DNA of 64,000 nt, taken from Fragum whitleyi. Its lineage: Eukaryota; Mollusca; Bivalvia; Cardiida; Cardiidae. This document shows positions 24,901-31,155 of the stretch, in pieces. Both the position numbers and the translations under genes were made by a program. The notes under the pieces are model-generated. The model was not told where the DNA came from, did not search any database, and was given only the letters and a program-made list of their open reading frames with translations. The stretch is from positions 20,423,459 to 20,487,458 of the forward strand of contig OX411543.1 of assembly GCA_948146395.1 (NCBI GenBank), given 5' to 3'. Numbering within the stretch: position 1 is the stretch's first letter; each line of letters starts with the position of its first letter.

Positions 24901-26625
24901 AGTGCCCAAGTTACACAACTCTACTCATCATATTTTGTGAGTTATTGCCCTTTGTTGATTGACAAAGAATTGACCTATGACCTGCATTTATTCGTGGCAT
25001 AAATGTTTTACAAATATCTCTTTGAATTTTTGAGTTGAACAGATGTCTAAAAGCACTACCAAGATGCTGTTAGTTTATACTAATTTATTTTAGTTCGATT
25101 GCGAAGAAAGCTTAAGCTTATAGAATCACTCTTGAACACTCAATCCTGTTAATTTCACGTCCCCGAGAGAGAGGCAGTGGTTTAAACCCACCGCTACCCA
25201 TTTTTACAGCTGGGTGAACTGGGGCTGGCTATTAAGTGTTTTGCCCATAAACACACCCCGGCGACAGTGGGGCTCGAACCACGGACCTCCAGGTCACGGG
25301 TCGAGTGCATTTACCACTAGGCCACCGAGGCAGATGCTGTTATGATTGACATGAATCCTGAAACTCTTCCTAATGTGGGTCATCTAAAAACAAAAAATCA
25401 CTCAAGTGCTCTCGGAATCTAGTTTGATTCATGACTAGTCAGGAAGTAAATATTTGTTAATTAACAATCCCCTCCATTGTAGAGATTGAAATATCAAAAT
25501 AAAAGGAAAATACTGATCTTTTGATGCCCCAGTATTGATAGATCAAGGACATATTTCAGCATTGTCTGTCTGTTTGTCTGTCTGTCTGTCTGAAAACCTT
25601 ACCTGCAAACGCTTTATTTACATTTAACTTCAATAAGTATTTGAGATGCAATGTTCATATTTGGCATTAAGGTACATCTGGTCAATGGGCATCGTCAATA
25701 TCAAGATTATCAGTGAAGGTCAAGATTATTTATCAAGGACAAACTTCGATAAAAAATGCTATTTCAGGGACCTTGGTGTTTTACAAACACATCTTGTTTC
25801 TCTTATGTTAACCCTTGTCATGCTGAACCCGGAAAAATTCCTGCTTTGGTGGGAGTTATAGACAAACATCAGCTTGCACATATGTGCAGTCTGATGTTCG
25901 TCTACACCTCCTGTTTCTAACTTTTAAACAAGAATTGTCAATAGATTTAGTTTTTCAAATACAAAAATGACCTACAATTGGGACTTTCAGTGCTTTTTAC
26001 CTTTGATTTTGATGAAAAAATTTTTGCCAAAATTTATTAAGTATGACAAGGTTTAAGTTTGCTGCTGACTAATGTTCCAAGTGAGCATGCTATTAAACTT
26101 CAGAATGTGAAACTGCTTAGTGAAGGTCATGAGCAGTTTTATATTGTGAACAACACATTGCAGTATCATTTTGATAGAAAGATTTCTTGAAATTGGGGGA
26201 GAAATGGCCATCAATCTTTTGACTCAAATCTTGTTTTGTATTTCAGGTTGCAGCTGAGATCTCTGCGCCCTTATCTCATACTAAGAAAGTTACGATGGTT
26301 TCGAGTGGTAAGGGTGATGTGGGCGTGTCTAAATTGACAGGAGAGGTCCTAGACATCATGGAGAAGATGCCCAATGTGGTAGAGAAATTAACAGGAATCA
26401 ATATCCAAAAGGTTGGTACATAGATTATTCCCTACTGGCTGCTGTAATAAACAATACTAGTAATGAGTGCATTATTGGCCAATGATCTGAACTGTCAGAA
26501 GCAACCTCTTAAAATATTGATGACCCAGAACTAAATTGTGTTACTCGGCTATTGTTTGAAAATGCTGAAACAGTTTTTGTGTTTGTCTTTTTCAGAACAT
26601 CCGATCATCCATGAGAAAGCAGTAA
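956..26625 (+). CDS. FLOT1: Flotillin-1 (3' two-thirds of gene; join of eight exons, two alternative)
   Basis: The joined exons are 956-1075, 5702-5797 or 6169-6264, 12820-12972, 22778-22959, 24496-24679, 26247-26411 and 26596-26625. With one copy of the duplicated exon they encode 309 residues plus stop, in frame across every junction, all with AG/GT borders. The first exon carries EIYKDRKKF and [11 protein letters not shown], which match flotillin-1 rather than flotillin-2 (VAAPDVGRMGI). The end of the SPFH domain is followed by the long Glu/Ala-rich flotillin coiled coil ([40 protein letters not shown]) and a C-terminal tail ending SSMRKQ. Flotillins oligomerise on the inner face of membranes and scaffold cholesterol-rich microdomains; the N-terminal membrane-binding part of the SPFH domain (about 130 residues) must lie upstream of the window. 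Expected length is about 430-440 residues. Identification is from remembered family sequence; the splice model is read from the DNA. Confidence 0.96.
1076..2756 (+). other. FLOT1 intron, no recognised element
   Basis: The sequence is AT-rich, unique-looking intron. A fragment of the TGCAGACTGATCTTAG hairpin repeat is visible near 1275-1310, and a half foldback element (ATAAGCACTTACAA) near 2230-2250. Nothing else is seen. Confidence 0.4.
2757..2959 (-). mobile_element. piggyBac-like MITE, family P1 (old copy)
   Basis: It starts TTAACCATTGTCATGCTGAA and ends TTCAGCATGACAATATTTAA, so both TTAA ends and the inverted terminal repeat are present but eroded. The interior has the CCTCCTGCCA and GCAAAAAAATGC segments of the family. 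Confidence 0.65.
3215..3390 (-). mobile_element. tRNA-derived SINE-like fragment
   Basis: On the minus strand a tRNA-like head can be read (GGTGTCCCTGGTCTACAAG ... GGTTCGTTTCC as a B box). No clear tail or target duplication is seen, so this is a tentative call. Confidence 0.4.
3533..3760 (+). mobile_element. Helentron-like element family E, degenerate copy
   Basis: The stretch TATGCCCGGCATGTCTGTCC followed by ACAATGCTCATATTTC and AAGGTCAATTATCAAGGTCA resembles the better copies at 25523-25796 and 43612-44075. The ends are eroded. Confidence 0.4.
3872..4179 (+). mobile_element. Inverted-repeat MITE family M (old copy)
   Basis: It has the GAGTCCAAGCTTAAAGTCAGG segment, the internal palindrome GAAGAAATTGCTTG ... 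AAATTTCTTCTTTCC and a 3' end CCCCTTAGAGTTGAACC. These match the cleaner copies at 29209-29596 and 53929-54289. Confidence 0.6.
4180..5382 (+). other. FLOT1 intron, no recognised element
   Basis: AT-rich sequence with no coding signal or repeat structure that I can support. Confidence 0.4.
5383..5600 (+). mobile_element. MITE family N with about 30-bp inverted ends
   Basis: The left end AAGCCTGTGTGTGACATTTC, continuing CAACAATTTT, is mirrored by the right end AAAATCGTTGGAAATTTC, continuing ATGTACAGGCT. A second copy is at 30264-30492. The 65-codon open frame at 5442-5639 lies in this repeat and is not a gene. It ends about 100 bp before FLOT1 exon copy a. Confidence 0.65.
5702..5797 (+). CDS. 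FLOT1: FLOT1 alternative exon copy a
   Basis: A 96-nt exon, phase 0 at both ends, with acceptor TTATAG and donor GTGATA. It reads [19 protein letters not shown] followed by [13 protein letters not shown], the flotillin segment that joins the SPFH domain to the coiled coil. It is paralogous to the exon 371 nt downstream (6169-6264) and has the same length, phase and domain position. Either copy alone restores the normal protein; including both would insert 32 residues in frame. Confidence 0.92.
6169..6264 (+). CDS. FLOT1: FLOT1 alternative exon copy b
   Basis: A 96-nt exon with acceptor AAATAG and donor GTGACG, phase 0 at both ends. It reads [19 protein letters not shown] followed by [13 protein letters not shown]. 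It differs from copy a at 8 of 32 residues, mostly conservative (K/R, A/S, I/V, E/Q), with no stop or frameshift, so both copies look maintained. Mutually exclusive use is inferred from structure, not shown. Confidence 0.92.
6265..6559 (+). other. FLOT1 intron, no recognised element
   Basis: Nothing recognisable; a G-rich stretch (GGGGTGGGGGATGGG) lies near 6420. Confidence 0.4.
6560..6795 (-). mobile_element. piggyBac-like MITE, family P1
   Basis: The element is bounded by TTAA on both sides, with CAGCATGGCAAGGGTTAA at the right. It carries the family hairpin GACTGCACATATGTGCAGGC and the CCTGCCAAGGCAGGAATA palindrome. Confidence 0.75.
6925..7150 (+). mobile_element. tRNA-derived SINE, diverged copy (family S)
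   Basis: A worn B box (GGGTTTGATACTGG) is followed by the conserved SINE body GGAAATACTAGGTTAGGTGC, then TCCAGCTGCGCAAT. The body matches the complete copy at 28847-29103. Confidence 0.6.
7562..7645. repeat. Foldback hairpin element FB
   Basis: The arms TAAGTGCCTATGAATT and AATTTATAGGCACTTA face each other, flanked by GCGCAACACT and AGCATTGCGC. Related hairpins are at 8140-8215, 12300-12380, 28090-28150, 30170-30225 and 58205-58275. Confidence 0.75.
7700..8000 (+). mobile_element. SINE-like element, diverged
   Basis: A tRNA-like head (GGCTATCACATTCGGTAAAG, then GATTGAGAGTTCC) and the end GTTGAAAGTGGTGTTAAAAC resemble the SINE S body and tail (GTTGAAAGCGGCGTAAAAC). The overlapping 105- and 82-codon open frames here are accidental. 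Confidence 0.5.
8140..8215. repeat. Foldback hairpin element FB
   Basis: GGGGTCAGTGCAAAATTATT is mirrored by AATAATTTGGTGCTGACCCC around TATCTATTGATAG. Confidence 0.75.
8250..9450. mobile_element. Older inverted-repeat element X, interrupted by family A
   Basis: Both flanks of the family A insertion (ACTATACAAATATC to GATATTTT on the left, TATGATATCACATAGTTA on the right) recur together at 14490-14525, 16370-16517 and 21985-22112. The part 9300-9410 is an imperfect inverted repeat (AAATATCTAACTCGGTTG ... CAACCTTGTTAGATAGTATT). Confidence 0.6.
8341..9167 (+). mobile_element. Helentron/HINE-like element family A, complete
   Basis: The 5' end is TTTTAGCTCACCTGAGCAC. The subterminal inverted copy CTCAGGTGAGC is at about 9131-9141, followed by the hairpin AGGACCATCATGGTCCT and a terminal CTTG at 9167. 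The core is four tandem units starting CTCTAGAGGCCACAAATATG at 8444, 8582, 8727 and 8872 (138-145 bp spacing). No ORF is present. It is inserted between T residues into an older element (see 8250-9450). Confidence 0.82.
9451..10003 (+). other. FLOT1 intron, no recognised element
   Basis: AT-rich sequence; the 114-codon minus-strand open frame at 9595-9939 shows no recognisable domain and no coding bias that I can support. Confidence 0.4.
10004..11665 (+). mobile_element. Helentron/HINE-like element family C, complete
   Basis: The 5' end TTAGTCCCCCACCGGTTACC forms a hairpin with CCGGTTGGGGGACTA. A (GTCC/GTCT)n microsatellite follows. The core has about nine units of 155-157 bp (the motif TTGTCCGGATCATATCTCCT recurs). 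The inverted subterminal copy ATCCGGTGGGGGACT is followed by the hairpin GTATTGCATCGCAATAC and ACATGCACTTG. No ORF is present. A second copy lies at 20821-21814. Confidence 0.85.
11666..12299 (+). other. Intron with a possible decayed family A fragment
   Basis: Positions 11917-12153 run from TTAGCTCATCTGTCC to TTATGGTCCTCTTGTTC, so they look like worn 5' and 3' ends of a family A element without the core. The rest is unremarkable. Confidence 0.35.
12300..12380. repeat. Foldback hairpin element FB
   Basis: GGGGTCAGTGCAAAATTGT is mirrored by CAATTTTGCACTGACCTC. Confidence 0.7.
12820..12972 (+). CDS. FLOT1: FLOT1 exon: start of flotillin coiled coil
   Basis: A 153-nt, 51-codon exon with acceptor TTCCCAG and donor GTAGGC. 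It starts [19 protein letters not shown] and contains [16 protein letters not shown], which matches the [16 protein letters not shown] stretch of vertebrate flotillin-1. A longer open frame over this exon (12644-12976) is in a different frame and is not coding. Confidence 0.95.
12990..13380 (+). mobile_element. Helentron-like family B, 5' fragment
   Basis: TTAGCTCCACTGGCTGAAGG at about 13200 is followed by GGGCTATTGTCATGATGTTG and the ATCTTCTCAGAAACTACTGG unit start, which is the family B 5' end. Core and 3' end are missing. The 90-codon open frame here is a repeat translation. Confidence 0.6.
13381..14490 (+). other. FLOT1 intron, no recognised element
   Basis: AT-rich with no supportable coding or repeat structure. 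Confidence 0.4.
14526..16369. mobile_element. Non-autonomous DNA transposon with 9-bp target duplication
   Basis: TGTGATAAC occurs at 14517-14525 and again at 16370-16378, directly flanking the element. The ends are inverted: CATCTTGTCGAACCAAGGG on the left and, on the other strand from the right, CATCTTCACGAGTCAAGGGG. Similarity continues inward (AATGGGTAATTTCTGTACG against AATAGGTATTTTCTGTACG). About 1.84 kb, no ORF of note. Two G-rich runs, at about 15755-15783 and 15940-15965 (26 G), lie inside. A 9-bp duplication with long inverted ends suggests a Mutator-like or similar element; the superfamily is unproven. Confidence 0.7.
16975..18430 (+). mobile_element. Helentron/HINE-like element family B, 3'-truncated
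   Basis: The 5' end TTAGCTCCACTGGCCGAAGG and GTCC/GTGC microsatellite are followed by about eight tandem units, the first ones exactly 155 bp apart (for example unit ends at 17209, 17364, 17519 and 17674). Units decay toward 18400 and no 3' hairpin is found. Several short open frames on both strands (such as 66 codons, repeated) are translations of the unit. Confidence 0.8.
18431..18732 (+). other. Spacer between two family B elements
   Basis: AT-rich, no recognised feature. Confidence 0.4.
18733..20294 (+). mobile_element. Helentron/HINE-like element family B, complete
   Basis: The 5' end is TTAGCTCCACTGGCCGAAGG. A core of about seven 155-156-bp units follows. The inverted subterminal GCCAGTGGAGC is at about 20259-20269, then the hairpin AGGCCCTCTTGGGCCT and terminal CTTG at 20294. 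A higher-order two-unit period of about 311 bp is visible between 19079 and 19590. Confidence 0.83.
20295..20820 (+). other. Spacer between family B and C elements
   Basis: Unique-looking AT-rich sequence, probably the interior of the enclosing pogo-like element; no ORF. Confidence 0.35.
20821..21814 (+). mobile_element. Helentron/HINE-like element family C, complete short copy
   Basis: It has the same 5' TTAGTCCCCCACCGG hairpin, GTCC microsatellite, about five core units (one shortened near 21490), GGTGGGGGACT and 3' hairpin GTATTGCATCGCAATAC ending CTTG as the copy at 10004-11665. Confidence 0.85.
22165..22430 (+). mobile_element. tRNA-derived SINE family S, diverged
   Basis: The body reads GAGAAATACCAGACATCTAT then TGTTAGGTGCTCCAGC and ends AACCTCATTCAAACAAACAA, matching the SINE at 28847-29103. 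The tRNA head is worn. Confidence 0.65.
22583..22760 (+). mobile_element. Helentron-like family E, 3'-truncated, next to a FLOT1 exon
   Basis: TATGCCCCAGCATCGAAAG, AGGGGCTTGTTG, a GTCTGTCGGTCTG microsatellite and ACAATGCTCATATTTGGA define the 5' half of family E. Similarity fades about 20-30 bp before the acceptor at 22777, so the weak polypyrimidine tract may lie at the edge of the element. Confidence 0.55.
22778..22959 (+). CDS. FLOT1: FLOT1 exon: coiled coil, KPAEAEKY segment
   Basis: A 182-nt exon preceded by TTTAAG and followed by GTAAAT. It reads [19 protein letters not shown] onward and contains [21 protein letters not shown], a flotillin signature. It ends two bases into a codon (AG), completed by the first G of the next exon. 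The acceptor has a weak pyrimidine tract (ATCTTTGATTTAAG) and lies shortly after a truncated transposable element that starts near 22583. Confidence 0.94.
23013..23251 (+). mobile_element. piggyBac-like MITE, family P1, clean copy
   Basis: It starts TTAACCCTTGTCGTGCTGAG and ends TTCAGCATGACAAGGGTTAA. The inner hairpin TGCACATGTGTACAG and CTGCTTTGGCAGGAG are retained. Confidence 0.8.
23252..24208 (+). other. FLOT1 intron, mostly unassigned
   Basis: There is an inverted pair near 23460-23525 (ACCAAAACCTCATTACTCTAG ... AAGTAACGAGGATTTGGTTACC type) and a short tandem GTTTGTAATGTTTGTAA stretch at 24100-24125. Nothing else is recognised. Confidence 0.4.
24209..24488 (+). mobile_element. Helentron-like family D, complete, abutting FLOT1 acceptor
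   Basis: The 5' end TATGCCCCCCTTCAAAGAAG with GAGGGGGTATATTGC forms a hairpin. The body has CTCATTGAGGAGAAGTGCAG. The 3' hairpin ATGTTTTACAAACAT is followed by CTCTTG ending at 24488. TTTTCAG and the exon follow at once. Confidence 0.75.
24496..24679 (+). CDS. FLOT1: FLOT1 exon: Glu/Ala-rich coiled coil
   Basis: A 184-nt exon with acceptor TTTTCAG and donor GTGGGT. It reads [19 protein letters not shown], then [20 protein letters not shown], then [20 protein letters not shown]. Together with the previous exon it makes 122 whole codons. The last seven intronic bases (TTTTCAG) directly follow the 3' end of a Helentron-like element at 24209-24488. A decayed second copy of this exon lies downstream at about 24828-25380. 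Confidence 0.95.
24743..24800. repeat. Short hairpin repeat (GATCAGACTG family)
   Basis: AGACAAAGATCAGACTG is mirrored by CAGTCTGATCTTTGTCT. It shares its stem with the P1 MITE interior and with repeats near 182-217 and 61675. Confidence 0.6.
24845..25026 (+). mobile_element. Helentron-like family D, 5'-truncated fragment
   Basis: GCTAGAATCATGAAATTTC, CTCATTGAGGAGAAGTGCAG and ATGTTTTACAAATATCTCTT match the family D element 600 bp upstream. It precedes a decayed exon copy just as the intact element precedes the real exon. Confidence 0.65.
25073..25331 (-). mobile_element. tRNA-derived SINE with 11-bp target duplication
   Basis: AGATGCTGTTA occurs at 25062-25072 and 25332-25342. On the minus strand the element begins GCCTCGGTGGCCTAGTGG (A box) and has GTGGTTCGAGCCCCAC (B box). 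It split the decayed FLOT1 exon copy. Confidence 0.8.
25523..25796 (+). mobile_element. Helentron-like family E, complete
   Basis: It runs from GATGCCCCAGTATTGATAG through a (GTCTGTCT)n microsatellite to the 3' hairpin GTGTTTTACAAACAC and ATCTTG. The 71-codon open frame here is accidental. Confidence 0.65.
25808..26056 (+). mobile_element. piggyBac-like MITE, family P1
   Basis: It starts TTAACCCTTGTCATGCTGAA and ends AGTATGACAAGGTTTAA, with the CACATATGTGCAGTCTGATG hairpin. It lies 12 bp downstream of the family E element. Confidence 0.75.
26247..26411 (+). CDS. FLOT1: FLOT1 exon: C-terminal oligomerisation region
   Basis: A 165-nt, 55-codon exon after ATTTCAG, with donor GTTGGT. It reads [20 protein letters not shown], then [20 protein letters not shown], then a segment ending [12 protein letters not shown]. 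The SAPL, MVSSG, TGEVLDI and LTGI motifs are those of the flotillin-1 C-terminal tail. Confidence 0.95.
26596..26625 (+). CDS. FLOT1: FLOT1 terminal coding exon
   Basis: After TTTTTCAG the frame continues NIRSSMRKQ and stops at TAA 26623-26625. The short basic tail is in the expected place for the flotillin-1 C terminus. Confidence 0.9.
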   Translation, partial: NIRSSMRKQ

Positions 26626-26934
26626 AAATGGACCAATGAGCCTTCAATGCTTGAGTCAGGCGGATGAAAATTCTCCAAACATCAAGTCTTTTTTATACTA
26701 AATACACAACACAGTGTCTTTGCTTTTATATATAGAATACTCGTTATGTTGTATTCTTAATGTAATTTTAATCAAACTTTGTACATTGTAAAATATATCC
26801 TTTGATTATCGCGTAAAATTCTATATTCATTGCATTGAATCCATTATTGAACATATTTATATCTGTGTTTAGTTGAGAAGAATTGCATAGTTGACGATAT
26901 TTAAAAAAGAAATGAATAAAGACAAAAAAAAAAA
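26626..26934 (+). other. FLOT1: FLOT1 3' UTR and polyadenylation signal
   Basis: An AT-rich untranslated stretch follows the stop codon. An AATAAA hexamer sits at 26915-26920, directly followed by GAC and an A run at 26924-26934. This is the first good poly(A) signal after the stop; the genomic A run makes the exact cleavage site ambiguous. Confidence 0.6.
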
Positions 26935-28089
26935 CCTTACATCTATGGAAAGTTATTTGAATGTGTTTAGATTATTCAGTGCATTAACATTGTAAGTGCA
27001 TTTATATTTTGAGGGTCAAAAAGCAATACTATTCTGTTTATTTAATATACCAATCACCTGATGACAACATTTCAGAGTGGTCCAATATGAAAGAATTCCA
27101 CTACAATTTTTGGGTGAAGAAATTTTAAAAAATATTTGTCATTTAGAACAAGCAGTTTCTTGAATGACTGAAACTTTATCCTCATAGGTTTCAAAATGCA
27201 ATAATGTGTGGGAATAGATTAAAACCCTTTTGAACAGTATTGTAAAACAGTATAGACACTCATAGCATTTTTGCACTGGTACATCAAATTGTTCATGGAT
27301 TTAGAATTTCATTTTACAAAACTCTTATGGTTGTCTAGCTTGAATTATTACCTGCTGATCTATATTTCCAATGGTCTGAATTGAAAAAGGTTGCCAATTT
27401 AGTGAGTGTTTAAGATAGAAAATAACAAGATTTAAGGTAAAAAACATTATGGGAAAAGGGGAATTAGCTTGTAAGCACTCTCCTGTTCTCCTTATATTTT
27501 CTAATATTTTTTTTTGGGCCATGATTTGGTTGCCAATTTCAATAGAATTTGTAAATAAACAGCCAGCTTGAATTGAACCTTAAAGCCTTCATTTTCAGAC
27601 TGCTTGAAAATAGGATGATATTGCATGCACCTTGAACAAAAGTCATTTCAAATGTGTTCTAGGAAGGGTTTGTATTACAGGATTTGAATATATGTGACCC
27701 GTCAGATCAGGGAAAAGCGAAATTTGCGATCCTGGTCAGATTGCGCAATTCTTTCATCAAACCCTTCAGCTTGTAAATTTTCATAAATTGTAATTTTGAA
27801 TCTGCTTCCCAATTTATTTCATTTGATGATACATTTTTGTTTGGAGTAAATGATTTGTTATATAAATTGCTGAATTTATAGAAGACAAAATCTCTTTGCA
27901 AGAAGATGTTTCTGTTTGAAGCTATTTGTTATTTCAATCCCTTACAAATAGACAGTTTTAATATAACTATTATTGCAATATATCATCGTCTTGTGTTGTG
28001 AGAAATGTTTGTTTAGTTATGCAATGCTTTATTCTCTGTTTCATTTATGCAAGTAATTAAGTAGACAGGGAAAGGGATCGGTTCTAAAC
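26935..28089. other. Intergenic region after FLOT1, unassigned
   Basis: AT-rich; open frames of 65 codons or fewer show nothing recognisable. Foldback FB fragments appear near 26995-27030. Confidence 0.4.
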
Positions 28090-28150
28090 TAGTGTTAGAT
28101 CTAGTACCTATAGATATTTAGGTACTTTCAATAGTTTTTCACTGACCCAT
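28090..28150. repeat. Foldback hairpin element FB, worn
   Basis: CTAGTACCTATAGATATTTAG, read as its two halves, with TACTTTCAATAGTTTTTCACTGACCC matches the FB family ends. Confidence 0.45.
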
Positions 28151-28826
28151 CTAAATTGATGTACAAGAAATTTGGTCTCTCAGTCTCCAGAGAAAATTTT
28201 AAATTCCTACATTGCATTTTAACTTTGAATAACAATTTAACAAAATAATGCAAGATATAATGATTCTACCTTTTATTTGGAACAAATCAATGACCAACCA
28301 CCATGAAATAGTACAACAGGAAAAAACTTTGACAAGTCAGAATTGTATGAAACAAGCATCTTTTCCTTTCATAACAATGTTTTACGACTTGTTTGATACT
28401 TATTGAAAGTTCTTTTCAGTTATAGTAGTTAGCCCAAGATAGTCCCTATATGTATGATAAATAACATTTATGTATTGTAAATGAATTTGAATTTGCATTG
28501 TGCAGTCTAAAAATTCTTAAAAATCTTTATTGTAGGGTGATCAAAATATTGTACCTTCAGCTTGAATTTAGATGTAGGTGCGACATTTTGATCTATAGAT
28601 TATGTATGAAGTAGAAATAATGAGCAGAAAACTTTTTTCATTTGCTAACAATAAAACTTTTTTAAACATTTTGTGGAATAAATCTGTTTTCAAAAATATA
28701 ATTTAAATAGTGCAAGAATAATACAAACGGGTTGAAATATTTGTTTTGTTATTTGTAGTTGTTGTTTTATAATTGTTTTAAACTGTTCATGCATTTCTTT
28801 TGTTTATTTTCATGCTACATTGTAAA
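28151..28826. other. Intergenic, unassigned
   Basis: AT-rich, no supported feature. Confidence 0.4.
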
Positions 28827-28846
28827 ACAAATTTCACTGTCCTGTC

Positions 28847-29103
28847 TAGCGCAGTTGGTTAGGCAAAAGACTTCCAATCTGGAAGTCGTGGGTTCGATCC
28901 CCGGTGGTGGCAAATATCCTTTCCGACGTTTGTCTCTCACCAATGGGTATATAATCGTAAACCTATGTGAGATAGCAGTCGGAGGCTTGGAAAGGGTGTA
29001 ATGGTAGTACAGGCGAAAGAAATACCAGGAATCGATTGTTAGGTGCTCCAGCCGCCGCGATATAACTGGGAAATTGTTGAAAGCGGCGTAAAACCCATTC
29101 AAA
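28847..29103 (+). mobile_element. tRNA-derived SINE family S, complete with target duplication
   Basis: A box TAGCGCAGTTGGTTAGG and B box GGGTTCGATCCCCGG are well preserved. The body has AAATACCAGGAATCGATTG then TTAGGTGCTCCAGCC, and the tail is CCATTCAAA. CAAATTTCACTGTCCTGTC at 28828-28846 recurs as CAAATTCACTGTCCTGTC at 29104-29121. The anticodon arm is not that of a functional tRNA. Confidence 0.88.
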
Positions 29104-29208
29104 CAAATTCACTGTCCTGTCACTGTCTTGTCATGTTCAGACTTGATTCTTGAAATGAGCAAAGCTAAATGGAAAATGAAAAAAAGATGAGGTCAGCCAT
29201 AGTCAGAG

Positions 29209-29596
29209 GTTGACACTAACTCCTGAGATTAAGGAGTCAATTGGACTCCTAACGCGTGAAATCAAGGAGTCCAAGATCAAAGTCAGGAGTCCGAATTTTC
29301 ATAAGGGGAAAACATTATGGAAAAGAAGAAATTGCTTGTTATAAGCAATTTCTTCTTTTCCACAATGTTCTCCCCAAAAAGATTTTTTCGCAAAACACTG
29401 TTTTCTACAACAACTTTTGTAGGGAAAATATCTACAGTTTTGGCAAGTGTTAGCAAATACACTACTCTGTGCTTTCTTTTTTCAAAATATTCTCATATAA
29501 CCCTTGGAGTCCATCGGACTCCTTACTTGCAAATGAAAGGAGGCCAACTGGTAAACAAGGAGTCTCGGACTCCGGGACTCCCCTTAGTGTCGAACC
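29209..29596 (+). mobile_element. Inverted-repeat MITE family M
   Basis: The ends are GGTTGACACTAACTCC and, mirrored, GGGAGTCCC... CTTAGTGTCGAACC. The interior has a palindrome GAAGAAATTGCTTG ... AAGCAATTTCTTCTTTTCC and repeated GGAGTC motifs. No ORF of interest (two short ones are accidental). Confidence 0.8.
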
Positions 29597-30169
29597 CTGA
29601 TAGTTATTTCTTAAAACTGTTTTATTGAAAACTGAGAATCTGCCAAAAGCAAGAAAGAATAAACTTTATAGATCTAGCAAAATGTGGTCAGCTTGCAAGA
29701 TCTGTATAAACTGAAATAGGTTTATAAAATTCATGCTTTCCAAATGCATACTCTTTTCACCTCATTATTCAAAACTACTTTTAAGGTAGTGGACCCATAA
29801 TAGTTTTGCAATGTCTCAAAAGTAATGAACTTTAACAGTGTTACCCGAGGTTTCCTAATGATTTTCATTTGGAAACCTCGGTCAACATTGTAAAAGATCA
29901 TGTGTTCCGAAATGTTGCAGAACTATTACGGGTCCACTACCTTAAACTGATAAAAGACTTGCTTCAACTGCAGAATAAGATAATCAATATACATGTACAG
30001 TCATTTTCTTGTTACAGTGTGCCCTTCTTACCTGGCATCTGGAAAGTAGAGAAATACCCTAGCCTTTGTGAAGAAAAACCTCTAGAATAACTGTACATTA
30101 ATTTATATGTCTACAAGTGACAGTGTAATAAAATGCGTAAAATAAAAAACCCCAAAACATTAGATTTAC
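29597..30169. other. Intergenic with one inverted pair
   Basis: TTAAGGTAGTGGACCCATAAT at about 29780 is mirrored by ATTACGGGTCCACTACCTTAA at about 29925, enclosing a second mirrored pair (CCGAGGTTTCC ... GGAAACCTCGG). This is probably a 165-bp MITE, about 29780-29945. Confidence 0.5.
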
Positions 30170-30263
30170 TTAATAGTGCCTATGTAGGCAGTTACGATAG
30201 TTTTGCACTGCCCCTTCTGTTTTCTTTGAATAAATTACGAACTAGGAGAATATTTAAAAGACT

Positions 30264-30492
30264 ATATGAGCCTGTGCATAACATTTCCAACAATTTGAAA
30301 TATGTGTGAGGTGCAAACTTTAAGCAGCATAGACAGCCGCATAGTGTAAATGTAATGTTACCTGATGGTGTATGAGTACTTTTAGACCTTATCTATCTAC
30401 TAAACATGAAGTGAAGACTCTTGTCAGACTGTGCAGACTTTGCTATGTCCAAATATATAATTGTTGGAAATCTCACGCACAGACTCGTACTA
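30264..30492 (+). mobile_element. MITE family N, second copy
   Basis: GAGCCTGTGCATAACATTTC, then CAACAATTTG at the left, and AATTGTTGGAAATCTCACGC, then ACAGACTC at the right, match the copy at 5383-5600. The foldback FB relic TAGTGCCTATGTAGGCAGTTA is just upstream at 30173. Confidence 0.65.
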
Positions 30493-30849
30493 AAAATTCT
30501 GTTCCAAACTCACCAACTTATTTTACAGTTTTCAACAATGTTTTAATTAAGCTGTTTTAGTTTTCTGTCAATAGATGCTGTTTAAGTTTATTGACCATCC
30601 TTTTATGTTTAAATCGTGAATGTATTGTATATTCTCAATATGATATTTTTAACTGTCATTTTACATTTAATAAAGATAGAAATTGACTGACTTGTTATTG
30701 TCACTTTGGCTTACAATGATTGAGTGACATATTGTTCTTACTTTCCTGTAAAGTAAATCCTACTACCAAAGTTGTCAATAGCGCATCAGACTGTCAATCA
30801 TACGTTTGCTCCCTTACAACAGCACTCATTTTTGCCGATAATTTACATC
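30493..30849. other. Intergenic, unassigned
   Basis: AT-rich; AATAAA at 30669 belongs to no gene that I can identify. Confidence 0.35.
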
Positions 30850-31020
30850 CCCCTCCCCCCCCCCCCAAGGTTTATAATCAGAAATTCAGAAACCAATGTT
30901 GGATAGAAGCTGGAGGCTAGGAAGGGATGTTATGGAAGTACTGGTGTCTGAAGTACCAAGAATCTATTGCAAAGAACCTAAACTGCTGCCATGTGACCGG
31001 AAGATTGTTAGCAGCTTTCG
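30850..31020 (+). mobile_element. SINE family S, 3' body fragment
   Basis: GGAGGCTAGGAAGGGATGTT, TGAAGTACCAAGAATCTATTG and AAGATTGTTAGCAGCTTTCG follow the SINE S body, strongly diverged. A CCCCCTCCCCCCCCCCCC run lies at its left. Confidence 0.5.
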
Positions 31021-31155
31021 ATATTTCAACCCGTTTGTATTATTCTTGCACCAATTAGTGGTTGCCTTACAAAAGTGGTCGCTTTTGGGAATGGTCTCTT
31101 AATACATTATATCTTGATGAATAACATGGGTGGTAGACCTAGATTGTCCCGTAAT

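Larger units (their letters stand above)
24828..25382 (+). pseudogene. Decayed duplicate of FLOT1 exon 24496-24679, split by repeats
   Basis: Three exon-like pieces survive in order. At 24831-24849 GAACAGATGGCTTAGAAAGC matches the exon's GAACAGATGGCCAAGAAAGC. At 25038-25072 GAACAGATGTCTAAAAGC, then ACTACCAAGATGCTGTTA, matches the following exon segment. At 25333-25380 GATGCTGTTATGATTGACAT, then CTGAAACTCTTCCTAATGTGGGT, matches the exon end and donor. The reading frame is broken by indels. A family D fragment (24845-25026) and a SINE (25073-25331) lie inside. Confidence 0.75.

Noticed and set aside
28847..28920. Possible tRNA gene
   Set aside because: The A and B boxes are good but the anticodon arm is wrong and the sequence continues into a SINE body with tail and target duplication. 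The same applies to the tRNA-like heads at 57900-57972, 25260-25331 and 43440-43528.
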